Of a stretch of DNA of 40,866 bases, positions 8,601-15,333 are shown piece after piece (within the stretch, counting starts at the first letter, position 1; the number at the start of each line of letters is the position of its first letter). This DNA is from Chitinophagales bacterium (GTDB lineage: Bacteria; Bacteroidota; Bacteroidia; Chitinophagales; S012-47). The notes under the pieces are model-generated. The model searched no databases, was not told the origin of the DNA, and was given only the letters and a program-made list of their open reading frames with translations. Made by a program: the position numbers and the translations under genes. The stretch is from assembly GCA_015487695.1 (NCBI GenBank), contig WFPF01000011.1:1-40866 (forward strand). The letters are read 5' to 3'.

Positions 8601-9954
8601 AGTGCATCATTTTACTGGCCCCGTGGTGCGTAATGCTGTCGATCAGGCCCTGTCGTTCGGCTTTGGAAAGTGAAAGGAGTTTTTGTCGTTCGCTTGTGAT
8701 CTTATAAGCAATGAATTCCACTATGATAACGGCCCCGTCAATGATGATACCGAAATCGATGGCACCAAGGCTCATCAGATTGGCATCCACTCCGAAGATG
8801 TACATCAGAGAGAGCGCAAAGAGCAGGGTCATTGGGATGACGGAAGCCACCACCAGGCCCGATCGCAGATTGCCCAGGAGCAAAACAACTACAAAGATTA
8901 CAATGAGACAACCCAATATCAGGTTCTCGGCTATGGTCGAGGTCGTTTTTTCTATCAGCTCGCTTCGTTCCAGAAAAGCGTTGATGTGTACGCCCGGAGG
9001 CAGAGCCGATTCTATCTCCTGCACCCTTTTCTTTACCGCATCAATCACGGCTTTTGAGTTGGCTCCTTTCAGCATCATTACCTGGCCCAGCACTTTTTCG
9101 CCTTCTCCGTTTCCGGTGATCGCTCCGAAACGTGTCGCATGGCCATATCCCACCTGGGCGAGATCCCTGATATAGACAGGCACTCCCGATCTTCGTGTCA
9201 CTACGATGTTTTCAATATCCTCCAGGCCCGAAAGCAGTCCTTCACCCCGTATAAAATAACTTTGATTTACTTTTTCAATATAGCCACCACCGGCTACACT
9301 GTTGTTTTTTCGCAATGCCTCATAAACCTCTCCAATGGAGATGTGCATGCTGCGCAGCCTTTCGGGGTTTACACCCACTTCATACTGCTTGAGATAGCCG
9401 CCCCAGGTGTTTACTTCCACCACTCCGGGTATTCCCGAAAGCTGACGCTTGATGATCCAATCCTGAATGGTGCGCAGATCCATTAAGGAATATTGATCGC
9501 GGTATGCGGAATCCACCTCAATCACATATTGATAAATCTCCCCGAGTCCGGTACTGATAGGCCCCATGAAAGGCTTTCCGAATCCGGCCGGTATTTTCTC
9601 CTCAGCCGATTTGATCTTTTCGGCAATAAGCTGGCGGGGAAGATAGGTTCCGATGCGGTCGTTGAAAACCACCGTCACCACAGATAATCCGAATTTTGAT
9701 ACGGAACGAATTTCCTTAACGCCCGGCAGGTTAGCCATTTCCAGCTCGACCGGATATGTGAGAAATTTCTCTACGTCTTCGGTGGCAAGATTTCTCGAAG
9801 TGGTGATAATCTGTACCTGATTGTTGGTCACATCGGGCACGGCCCCGATGGGAATCTGGGAAAGGGAATAAAGTCCGAATCCCACAATGAGTGCGGAAAA
9901 CAGGAGGACAATGAGTTTATGATGTATACTGTAACGTATGATTCTGTCTAGCAT
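5623..9954 (-). CDS. czcA: CzcA-type heavy-metal RND pump fused to TolC-like outer-membrane factor
   Basis: A 1443-residue fusion. Residues 1 to about 1037 are a complete HME-family RND transporter with its N-terminal helix (IRYSIHHKLIVLLFSALIV), two periplasmic loops and 12 membrane helices. The helix-4 motif DFGIIIDGAVIIVE (from about D400) matches the DFGx3DGAx2xVE signature described for divalent-cation (Co/Zn/Cd) pumps rather than the Cu/Ag type. Residues 1040-1443 are a TolC/OEP-family outer-membrane factor with long helical stretches. Between them, residues 1040-1067 look like a signal peptide: a basic MRRRRIK, a hydrophobic core and an A-Q cleavage-like site (TEAQ, 1064-1067). The fusion is one uninterrupted frame. 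Signal peptidase may cut it, or Met1040 may serve as an internal start. This fusion type is known in Bacteroidota. Its promoter and operator lie at 9977-10034. Confidence 0.95.
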   Translation of the reverse strand: MLDRIIRYSIHHKLIVLLFSALIVGFGLYSLSQIPIGAVPDVTNNQVQIITTSRNLATEDVEKFLTYPVELEMANLPGVKEIRSVSKFGLSVVTVVFNDRIGTYLPRQLIAEKIKSAEEKIPAGFGKPFMGPISTGLGEIYQYVIEVDSAYRDQYSLMDLRTIQDWIIKRQLSGIPGVVEVNTWGGYLKQYEVGVNPERLRSMHISIGEVYEALRKNNSVAGGGYIEKVNQSYFIRGEGLLSGLEDIENIVVTRRSGVPVYIRDLAQVGYGHATRFGAITGNGEGEKVLGQVMMLKGANSKAVIDAVKKRVQEIESALPPGVHINAFLERSELIEKTTSTIAENLILGCLIVIFVVVLLLGNLRSGLVVASVIPMTLLFALSLMYIFGVDANLMSLGAIDFGIIIDGAVIIVEFIAYKITSERQKLLSLSKAERQGLIDSITHHGASKMMHSAVFGQLIIIIVFIPILSLVGVEGKMFRPMALVFTFALLGAMLLCFTYVPVMASLFIKPSKKEGKNFSKRLISFLEDRYQPTIAWALRRKELVLSLALILLISVFYLFTRMGGEFVPTLDEGDFVIQPVLKTGTSLSNTVKATTRIEKILLRFPEVEQVVSRIGAAEVPTDPMSMEESDVIIKLKPRREWVTVHSKDELADRFKEALTAEIPGVEFEFTQPIEMRFNELITGVRADLAIKIFGEDLDILYSKALEIGKAIRNVEGAADISVEKVAGLPQMTVKYDRQKIAKYGLNVEDLNQVITMGFAGLAAGTMFEGEKQFDLVLRFDEAHRSGIEDIEKGSIALEDGRSLPLSEFASIRYTKGPAKISREDTRRRIVVGVNVRNRDLESVVKDVKAIISKKVKLPPGYTVRYGGQFENLRTARARLMLAVPIALLLIFVLLYFAFNSVKEALMIYSAIPLSAVGGVLLLYMRGLPFSISAGVGFIALFGIAVLNGIVLIEEFKELKANGIKDIHKRILVGTRKRLRPVLLTATAAALGFLPMAISTSAGAEVQRPLATVVIGGLISATALTLIVLPVLYAMFERQSMRRRRIKNPLALLMIITAVLLPLRTEAQTLITQEEAISIALRNNKGLEAAELQVSESRQLKGSAFDPGKTEFYYSFDQNNLSPENQPLNVWGLSQSFEFPTIYSARKKIYESREDLSEDRYQIHRIELIRNVALAWNEAVYWKEVSQKLQFLDSLYSDFASAAGKRFEAGEFNYLEKATAESKKQESEVRLSQSFERIRMAEMRLNQYLQSDTFYSVPSEAFGPLSMKAGDLESHPGIRMREHAREWSQRKLQYEKQRLLPDLRVSLFKGFNPGSLPGAYGGVEAGVSLPLWFGSQKSRIEASKTGIMIRDAESEEYRIALKTRFERLQSQASQYQKMLDYYDETGKTLAGEMVKHALKAYEMGEIDFLQYVQLIDHSMAIELNYLNALRKYNESILEINYLTK

Positions 9955-9976
9955 CTGCGGTCATTCTTTGACACTG

Positions 9977-9984
9977 CAAAGCTA
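9977..9984 (-). promoter_or_regulatory. -7 element of the czcA promoter
   Basis: On the minus strand this reads TAGCTTTG, an exact match to the Bacteroidota -7 consensus TAnnTTTG. It lies 22 nt upstream of the czcA start codon. No TTTG is found at the usual 19-21 nt further upstream. Instead an array of four phased half-sites begins 11 nt away. That layout suits an activator-dependent promoter. A promoter here would let the pump genes be expressed apart from the upstream regulator/kinase genes. Confidence 0.55.
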
Positions 9985-9995
9985 GTGGCACGGCC

Positions 9996-10034
9996 CTTAG
10001 AGCTTTCTCAAGCCCTTCTTAAGATTTGCTTAAA
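9996..10034 (-). promoter_or_regulatory. CTTAAG-type operator: four half-sites with 11-bp phasing
   Basis: Half-sites CTTAGA (9996), CTCAAG (10007), CTTAAG (10018) and CTTAAA (10029) are each followed by a 5-bp spacer, giving an 11-bp period. CTTAAG-N5-CTTAAG direct repeats are a known target form for OmpR-family regulators such as PmrA and QseB. The array overlaps the stop codon of the kinase gene and starts 41 nt upstream of the czcA start. The same two-half-site sequence recurs at 12110-12126 ahead of the cognate regulator gene. Confidence 0.65.
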
Positions 10035-11400
10035 AAACCACGGTAAAGGTGCTGCCCTCACCGGGCACACTTTTGACCTCAATCTTCGCACCGATGGCCT
10101 CGGCAGATTTTTTCACAATGGAGAGCCCGAGTCCGTTTCCGGGAATGTCTTTGTGCTCAAGGGCCTCGGAGCGAAAGAAATGATTGAATACCTGATTCTG
10201 ATCTTCTTCCCTGATTCCGATTCCTTTGTCTTCGATTTCACAGCGTATCTTATCATTCACCTTTGAGATGCGTACCCGCAGTGGCGACTGCTCATACGAG
10301 TATTTGATGGCGTTGCTGATAAGATTGTCAAGAATCAGATGGGCGTGATAGTGAGGTACGGAATACGCACCGTTTTCGTGGATGTCCAAATATATTTTGA
10401 GCTTCTTTTCTGAAATTTCCGCCTTGCGCCTTGAGAGAATATCGTCCATCAGTGTGGCTATGGAAACTTCAGATTCCTTTTGATCTGTCTTTCCGTTATC
10501 GAGGCGTGCCAGAAGCAGCAGCTGCTCAATCGTATCGCTCATTCTGTTGATTTCCGAGAGACTGCATTTGATTTTCTCTTCATATTCTTCGGGGCTTCGT
10601 TTTTTCCTCAGCAAGACTTCGAGCGTACCCCGCAGGGTAGCCAGCGGTGTCCGCAACTCGTGTGAGGCATCTGAGGTAAACTGTTTCTCACGCTCCATGG
10701 CACTTTCGATGCGCTCCAGCAAGGCATTGAATCCGGCCGATAATTCGTATATCTCGTCTTTGTTTCGCGGAAGTTCTACGCGCTCATTGAGGTTATTCTT
10801 TCGTATTCGTTGTATTGTGCGGGTCATTTTCTTGACCGGTATGATGCTTCGTCCGGCCAGAAAACGCGAAATAAAGTACAATCCGATAAGCACAAACAGA
10901 TAGGAAAGAAGCAGGACATTGCGAAGGCGCATAATCACTGATTCTTCCGCCTCAGATGATATGGCTGAAAGGATATACCCGCGGATCTTACCGTTTTCCT
11001 CAATGGGCAACTGCACCTGACGAATGGCTTTTCCATTCAGTCGTGCATCGAAATGCCCTCCGAACTTTTCTTTCTTAAACGGCAGCACATTGTCTTTCAG
11101 GTTGGGTGATTTATCCATCAGGCGGCCCTGGCTGTCGATCAGCTGAATAAAAACCGGATTGACCTGTATCTCCCGGTGTTCCTGCTCTTCCCATTCGGCC
11201 TTGTTGGCAAACATGATGCTGTCCCGCGTCAGTTTGATCTCGGTGCTGTGCTTTTCCGCTTCGAATGACAAATCGTGGTCGAGGTGACGAAAAACCGTTT
11301 CCCTGACCATGAAATAGACAAAGCCGAAAACCAGGGCCATGATAATGGCCGTGGCAATCATGTAGTGAAAAGCAATTCTGTTTTTGAAGCTTAGATTCAT
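10030..11400 (-). CDS. Heavy-metal-type sensor histidine kinase of the czc locus
   Basis: A 456-residue membrane sensor kinase. It has an N-terminal membrane helix (about 10-32), a periplasmic loop of roughly 120 residues, a second membrane helix (about 163-183), HAMP (RRIRKNNLNERVELP region), HisKA with SHELRTPLATLRG (phosphoacceptor His247), and HATPase_c with LISNAIKYS, DKGIGI and GNGLGLSIV. The start overlaps the stop of the preceding regulator gene by 4 bp (ATGA), which implies translational coupling. The pump genes follow at once, so the kinase most likely responds to periplasmic divalent metal. The metal is not identifiable from sequence. The kinase stop codon lies inside the operator array for czcA. 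Confidence 0.95.
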   Translation of the reverse strand: MNLSFKNRIAFHYMIATAIIMALVFGFVYFMVRETVFRHLDHDLSFEAEKHSTEIKLTRDSIMFANKAEWEEQEHREIQVNPVFIQLIDSQGRLMDKSPNLKDNVLPFKKEKFGGHFDARLNGKAIRQVQLPIEENGKIRGYILSAISSEAEESVIMRLRNVLLLSYLFVLIGLYFISRFLAGRSIIPVKKMTRTIQRIRKNNLNERVELPRNKDEIYELSAGFNALLERIESAMEREKQFTSDASHELRTPLATLRGTLEVLLRKKRSPEEYEEKIKCSLSEINRMSDTIEQLLLLARLDNGKTDQKESEVSIATLMDDILSRRKAEISEKKLKIYLDIHENGAYSVPHYHAHLILDNLISNAIKYSYEQSPLRVRISKVNDKIRCEIEDKGIGIREEDQNQVFNHFFRSEALEHKDIPGNGLGLSIVKKSAEAIGAKIEVKSVPGEGSTFTVVF

Positions 11401-12065
11401 ATTTCTCTGGCTATGTAGCCTACCCCTCTTACTGTTTGTATGTAGTTTTCTTTTTCATTCAATCCGAGTTTTTTCCTGAGTGCATTGATATAGACATCTA
11501 TAACTCCGGTGTTGTACTCAAAATGTATGTCCCAGACGCTTTCGATAATGCGTGTTCTGCGGCAAACATTGCCTTTGTTTCTCATTAAAAACTCGAGCAG
11601 TGCAAATTCTTTTTGAGTCAGTTTTATTTCCTTTCCGTTTTTCATCACCTGATGCTTTCGCGTGTTCAGGGTGATAGGCCCGAGCGTAAACTCCGCATGT
11701 TCTCCACTTTTGGGCCTCAACTGCACTTTGACTCTTTCGAGCAACTCTTCAAAATGAAAAGGCTTCTTGATATAATCATTGGCCCCGGCCTGCAAGCCGA
11801 AGATGGTTTCGTCCAGGGTATCTTTTGCCGTCAGGAATATGGCCGGTGTTTCCATGTCTGACTTCCTGAACTGCCGGAGCAATTCAATGCCACTCATCCC
11901 GGGCAGCATCCAGTCGAGCAGAAGCAAATCGTAATCACCGGAAAGCGCCATATCGAGACCTTCCCTGCCGTTGGATGCAATGTCTACGGCATAAGATTCC
12001 TCTTCCAGGCCCTGCTTAAGAAAACCTGAAATACCGATTTCATCCTCCACTATGAGTATCCTCAT
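11397..12065 (-). CDS. OmpR-family response regulator of the czc locus
   Basis: A 222-residue response regulator. The receiver has the acidic pair E7/D8, Asp51 in LLLLDWMLPGMSG, TAKD after the fourth strand and the YIKKPFHF lysine. The winged-helix domain (about 125-222) contains LTQKEFALLEFLMRNKGNV and ends VRGVGYIAREI. It resembles the CusR/CzcR group that controls metal efflux. It is first in a minus-strand run: regulator, kinase, pump-OMF, adaptor and two membrane proteins. A CTTAAG-N5-CTTAAA direct repeat 44 nt upstream of its start matches the array in front of czcA, so autoregulation and pump control through the same site are likely. Confidence 0.95.
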   Translation of the reverse strand: MRILIVEDEIGISGFLKQGLEEESYAVDIASNGREGLDMALSGDYDLLLLDWMLPGMSGIELLRQFRKSDMETPAIFLTAKDTLDETIFGLQAGANDYIKKPFHFEELLERVKVQLRPKSGEHAEFTLGPITLNTRKHQVMKNGKEIKLTQKEFALLEFLMRNKGNVCRRTRIIESVWDIHFEYNTGVIDVYINALRKKLGLNEKENYIQTVRGVGYIAREI

Positions 12066-12109
12066 TTTGCAAATATTTGCTAATTCATTGAATATCCGCC
12101 CGATACAGC

Positions 12110-12126
12110 CTTAAGACTTTCTTAAA
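12110..12126 (-). promoter_or_regulatory. CTTAAG-N5-CTTAAA direct repeat upstream of the regulator gene
   Basis: Two half-sites, CTTAAG (12110-12115) and CTTAAA (12121-12126), are separated by 5 bp (ACTTT). The sequence and spacing equal the inner pair of the czcA array (10018-10034). It starts 44 nt upstream of the regulator start codon. It is probably the autoregulatory site. The rest of the gap up to 12254 shows no other strong signal. Confidence 0.6.
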
Positions 12127-12254
12127 ATATACTTTGGACTGATGCAGAAGCTAACCGGAGGTAAGCCCGGAATAATTCCCTAAACGAAAAATCAGCTCCC
12201 GGAAAGCCGCAGCATTTGCGATCGGTTCTCAGGTCTTTGGCCCGCAGCGCAGCG

Positions 12255-12764
12255 CTAATCTCCTTTTTTCAGGGGTGAAAACTGCCGCAGCGCTTCCCGT
12301 ACTTTTTCATCATCCGAAATGCCGATATAGCGGATTTTACCATTTCTCAGGAGGATACGAATAACCTTGTTTCCGCTCACGGTGTATCCTATGCCTCCTC
12401 CGGCTACGGGCCGAAGTCCCCAGCCTCCCATATCCATCAGCGGTCTGATTTTTTTTAGTTCCAGCTCTTGTATTTCCTCCCAGCGATAGGTCCTCCAACG
12501 AAAGATAAAAGGGAAATAACGAAAAGAGATGCCTTCCTTGTCAATTTTCAGGTCGAGGTGAGTCGTGAAAAGCAGGACGAGCAGCAGGAGAAAAAAGAAA
12601 AATGACAGGAGTACCACCCAATCGGGTGCCGGATTGCTACCGACCGGGTGACCCAGAAAAAGCTGTGTCACAAGAGCATAAGCATTGGCGAGCATCAGGA
12701 AGACAAAAAGAGCTATTAACCAGCGCTGTCTGAAATACTGCTGTTCTTCGTATCTGTTTACCAT
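12255..12764 (-). CDS. Membrane protein with PH-like domain, function unknown
   Basis: A 169-residue protein with two membrane helices (about 15-33 and 48-67) followed by a soluble beta-rich part of about 100 residues. The latter begins LDLKIDKEGISFRYFPF and contains WRTYRWEEIQELELKKI, then MGGWGLRP and GIGYTVSGNKVIRILLRNGK. This order (helix pair, then strand-rich domain with a GxxxGYTVSGNK-like loop) resembles small bacterial PH-domain membrane proteins such as DUF6141. No catalytic motif is visible. The start overlaps the 3' end of the SRAP gene by 7 bp, so the two are co-transcribed, though no functional link is known. A short palindrome (12246-12256) overlaps the stop codon. Confidence 0.75.
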   Translation of the reverse strand: MVNRYEEQQYFRQRWLIALFVFLMLANAYALVTQLFLGHPVGSNPAPDWVVLLSFFFFLLLLVLLFTTHLDLKIDKEGISFRYFPFIFRWRTYRWEEIQELELKKIRPLMDMGGWGLRPVAGGGIGYTVSGNKVIRILLRNGKIRYIGISDDEKVREALRQFSPLKKGD

Positions 12765-13486
12765 GGAATCTCAATCTGTTTTTCAGGGTTAAACAAGGGT
12801 TCCGCTTCCAGCTCCCCGGCATCGTAGGGCCGTATCAGCTCTTCAATCAGTTTCCGATCCGGCTCTTCTTTCCCCGGCATCAGCCATTTATCTTCCAGTT
12901 CCTTTGGCAGAATAAGGGGCATTCGAGGGTCTTTGCTGCCGCGTGGCCGGTTGTGGATCTTCGCAAGCAATTCATTGGCTGCCGTGGTCACAATGCTCAG
13001 GGTTCTGTATTCTTTACCCTCGGGCAGCACACAATGCTCCCAGATACCTCCCAACACCATGGGTTCCCCTTTTTTCAATCTGATCCGGAAGGGATAGGCT
13101 TTGCTGCCGGAATGATAGTATTCATAAAAGGCATCCACCATTATGAGGCAGCGTCTTTTTCTCGCTGCTTCGCGAAATGCGGCTTTGTCAAATAGGCTCT
13201 CTCCTCTGGCGTTCAGTGTCTTGTTTCGGATTTGAAGCGCCTCCTCTTCGCTTTTGACCCAGAAAGGTACAAGTCCCCAGCTGAATAAGGTCACATGAAA
13301 AGGATCGTTGTTGGGGAAAGCCGGCAAGTCGGGATGGGCAAAGCCCTGTGCCTTAATATGGGGAGGTATGGCTTCGCGTACAGAGTCGAATTCTTTCTCC
13401 AGTTCCTTCACCGTGGCCTCATCGTAGCCCCTCCGTTTTGCGTAGTCTATGCTTCGCTTCGTAAGATAATCGACACTATAGCACAT
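12758..13486 (-). CDS. SRAP (YedK/HMCES) abasic-site processing protein
   Basis: A 242-residue SOS-response-associated peptidase family protein. The Met is followed by the invariant Cys2 (MCYS), which, once the Met is removed, forms the thiazolidine crosslink with abasic sites in single-stranded DNA. Other expected residues are present: Asn92-Ala-Arg-x-Glu96 (LNARGESL), Glu122 in VDAFYEYYH, and His178 in AKIHNR followed by RMPLIL. The region between the His and RMP is longer (RPRGSKDP) than in Escherichia coli YedK. The start is fixed by the need for Cys at position 2. The protein shields and repairs abasic DNA in the cytoplasm. It is encoded upstream of, and overlaps by 7 bp, the PH-like membrane protein gene. 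Confidence 0.95.
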   Translation of the reverse strand: MCYSVDYLTKRSIDYAKRRGYDEATVKELEKEFDSVREAIPPHIKAQGFAHPDLPAFPNNDPFHVTLFSWGLVPFWVKSEEEALQIRNKTLNARGESLFDKAAFREAARKRRCLIMVDAFYEYYHSGSKAYPFRIRLKKGEPMVLGGIWEHCVLPEGKEYRTLSIVTTAANELLAKIHNRPRGSKDPRMPLILPKELEDKWLMPGKEEPDRKLIEELIRPYDAGELEAEPLFNPEKQIEIPW

Positions 13487-13556
13487 CCATTTCTGAATTT
13501 GACCCTGAAATTAATCAAGATGAAGCGGCTCCTTTCCATTTTTGAATAAAATTCTC

Positions 13557-13588
13557 TTTGGTATCTGAGAGGATAGGTCTTAAATTTG
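13557..13588 (+). promoter_or_regulatory. Bacteroidota-type promoter for tRNA-Met
   Basis: TTTG at 13557-13560 and TAAATTTG at 13581-13588 match the -33 TTTG and -7 TAnnTTTG consensus exactly, with a 20-nt spacer (family norm 19-21). The predicted start of transcription near 13595 is about 20 nt ahead of the tRNA. Confidence 0.8.
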
Positions 13589-13613
13589 CACACCGTTTTC
13601 ATACGGATAGAAT

Positions 13614-13687
13614 GGCGTGGTAGCTCAGACGGTTAGAGCGCAGGATTCATAACCCTGAGGTCGGGGGTTCAATTCCCCCCCACGCTA
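13614..13687 (+). tRNA. tRNA-Met (anticodon CAU)
   Basis: The cloverleaf can be folded by eye. The acceptor arm is GGCGTGG (13614-13620) with CCACGCT (13680-13686), where the first pair is G-U. The D arm contains AGCTCAGACGGTTAGAGC. The anticodon stem-loop CAGGA-TTCATAA-CCCTG places CAT at 13648-13650, with an A-C mismatch closing the loop. The T arm is GGGGG-TTCAATT-CCCCC (13663-13679). The discriminator base is A and no CCA is encoded. Elongator Met is the most likely identity. A lysidine-modified Ile(CAU) tRNA cannot be fully excluded from sequence alone. A perfect promoter precedes it. Confidence 0.93.
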
Positions 13688-13913
13688 CTCTTTTTATCCC
13701 ATTCCCTCTTTTTCCCTTGACTTCAGATGCCCCGTTACGCATTGTCCCTCTGAAAAAGCGGTCAATTTTCGGGAGACAAGGGTCCGTCTTCGTCATCTTA
13801 AAGAAAACCATACTATCTTGTTGCTTCTTTTTTACGCATTTCGGCAGGCCTGAAGACCATCTACCCACTGTTATACCATTCTATCCTGCAATGCGATCCT
13901 ATAAAATGGCGAT

Positions 13914-15302
13914 ATGTACATTGTGCTTGGAATATTTGCCTACATGGCCCTTCAGATATTGATTGGCATATGGGTATCACGCAAAATATCAAACGAAACC
14001 GATTATCTGATTGCCGGGCGTAACCTGGGATACACCCTTACCACTTTTGGGATATTCGCTACCTGGTTTGCTGCCGAAGGTTTGCTGTCCGTGTCGGGCG
14101 AGGTGTTTCAGAACGGCCTGCCGCTCATCACTGAGGATTATCTGACCTGGGCCATCGGTATACTGGTGCTGGGACTGTTTTTTGCTGCCCGGCTCAGAAA
14201 CAATAAACTGGTCACCTTTGCCGATCTTTTTCAGCGTAGATTCGGCCTCCTTGTCGAGAAAATCGTGGCCATTGTCCTCATTCCTTCCATCCTCTTTTGG
14301 GCTGCCGGCATGATCCGTGCTTTCGGTGTCACCATTGCCGGATTTACGGAACTCGGAATCTTTGCGGCCATCACGATAGCTGCCTTATCAGTTATTCTGT
14401 ACACTACGTTCGGGGGCATGCTGGCAGATGCCTATACCGACCTGATTCAGGGTCTGTTTTTAATTATCGGTCTGATTGTGCTGACGGCCTTTATGCTGGC
14501 CAATGGCGGGCTTAACCACATAGAAGAGATTCCCCGGCAGCATTTTAATCTGACTGACCCATCTACCCCGGTCCTGCAAAGCGTGCAGGGATGGATGGTG
14601 GGTATTTTCGGCTCCATTACAGCCACAGAGCTTATTGCCAGAATTCTCTCTGCCAAAAATGCAAAGGTGGCCAAATGGTCCACAGTCATGGGCGGCATGC
14701 TGTTTATTGTCATCCTGGCTCTGCCTGTGTTGATGGGATTTGCCGGGGGGCATCTTTTTCAGACACTGGACGACCCTGAGCAGTTGATCGTCCTGCAGGC
14801 CGAGCATTATTTGCCGGGCGTGCTTTATATTCTTTTTATCGGAGCACTGATTTCGGCCATCCTCTCAACGGTCGACAGCACCCTGCTGGCAGCAGGTTCG
14901 CTCCTGGCGCATAATTTCTTCATTCCCCTTACACGTATTCGGGAAAAGAGATATAAACTTCTCGTTAACCGGCTGGCTGTTATATTCTTAGGGCTCCTTG
15001 CCTTCCTGATCGCTTTAAACGGAAAGAGTGTGCATGACATTATATTTGCAGCGGCCTCATTTGGCTCTGCAGGCATTGTCGTCCTCTATTTCTTTTCTTT
15101 CGGAAGCAAATGGGGCGGCAAGTGGGCTGCACTCAGTGCCCTTTTTATGGGTACACTCATTCCCCTGAGTGGCGAATACCTGGTTTCATTTATCGCCTAT
15201 CCCTATTTCACCGGATTTTTTGCAGCTCTGATCGCTTATCTGCTTGTTGGCGGCATCGAACGATGGATGAAAATCCCGCCCGTTTCTTTCCGGAACGACT
15301 GA
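13914..15302 (+). CDS. Sodium:solute symporter family (SSS) transporter
   Basis: A 462-residue integral membrane protein with about 12-13 hydrophobic segments. The N-terminal half shows SSS-family patterns: ISNETDYLIAGRNLGYTLTTFGIFATWFAAEGLLSVSGEVFQ and, further on, LYTTFGGMLADAYTDLIQGLFLIIGLI, the Na+/solute symporter signature region. A later segment FIGALISAILSTVDSTLLAAGSLLAHNFF carries the conserved Ser/Thr-rich Na+-site helix. It would import an organic solute with Na+ across the inner membrane; the solute is not predictable. The nearest neighbour, a nucleoside phosphorylase converging from the right, hints at but does not show a nucleoside. The 226-bp gap before it holds no clear promoter. 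Confidence 0.93.
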   Translation: MYIVLGIFAYMALQILIGIWVSRKISNETDYLIAGRNLGYTLTTFGIFATWFAAEGLLSVSGEVFQNGLPLITEDYLTWAIGILVLGLFFAARLRNNKLVTFADLFQRRFGLLVEKIVAIVLIPSILFWAAGMIRAFGVTIAGFTELGIFAAITIAALSVILYTTFGGMLADAYTDLIQGLFLIIGLIVLTAFMLANGGLNHIEEIPRQHFNLTDPSTPVLQSVQGWMVGIFGSITATELIARILSAKNAKVAKWSTVMGGMLFIVILALPVLMGFAGGHLFQTLDDPEQLIVLQAEHYLPGVLYILFIGALISAILSTVDSTLLAAGSLLAHNFFIPLTRIREKRYKLLVNRLAVIFLGLLAFLIALNGKSVHDIIFAAASFGSAGIVVLYFFSFGSKWGGKWAALSALFMGTLIPLSGEYLVSFIAYPYFTGFFAALIAYLLVGGIERWMKIPPVSFRND

Positions 15303-15333
15303 GACAGAATGCAGCCCCGGGTCTGCGTCTCAG
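15299..15333. terminator. Hairpin shared by two convergent genes
   Basis: CTGAGAC (15299-15305) pairs with GTCTCAG (15327-15333), and an inner GCAG/CTGC stem forms after a 5-nt bulge. The stem includes both stop codons, that of the symporter (15300-15302) and that of the phosphorylase (15330-15332). No T-run follows, so it may act as a bidirectional transcription end or mRNA 3'-end stabiliser rather than a classical intrinsic terminator. Confidence 0.45.

Noticed and set aside
12069-12080. Perfect palindrome GCAAATATTTGC just upstream of the czc regulator start
   Set aside because: AT-rich and short; it may be part of the promoter (AATATTTG is near the -7 consensus), but there is no second copy at czcA, so I do not call it an operator.
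13647-13868. Minus-strand open frame ending VAWGGIEPPTSGL
   Set aside because: It is antisense to the tRNA-Met gene; this ending is the well-known translated shadow of such tRNAs and not a real protein.
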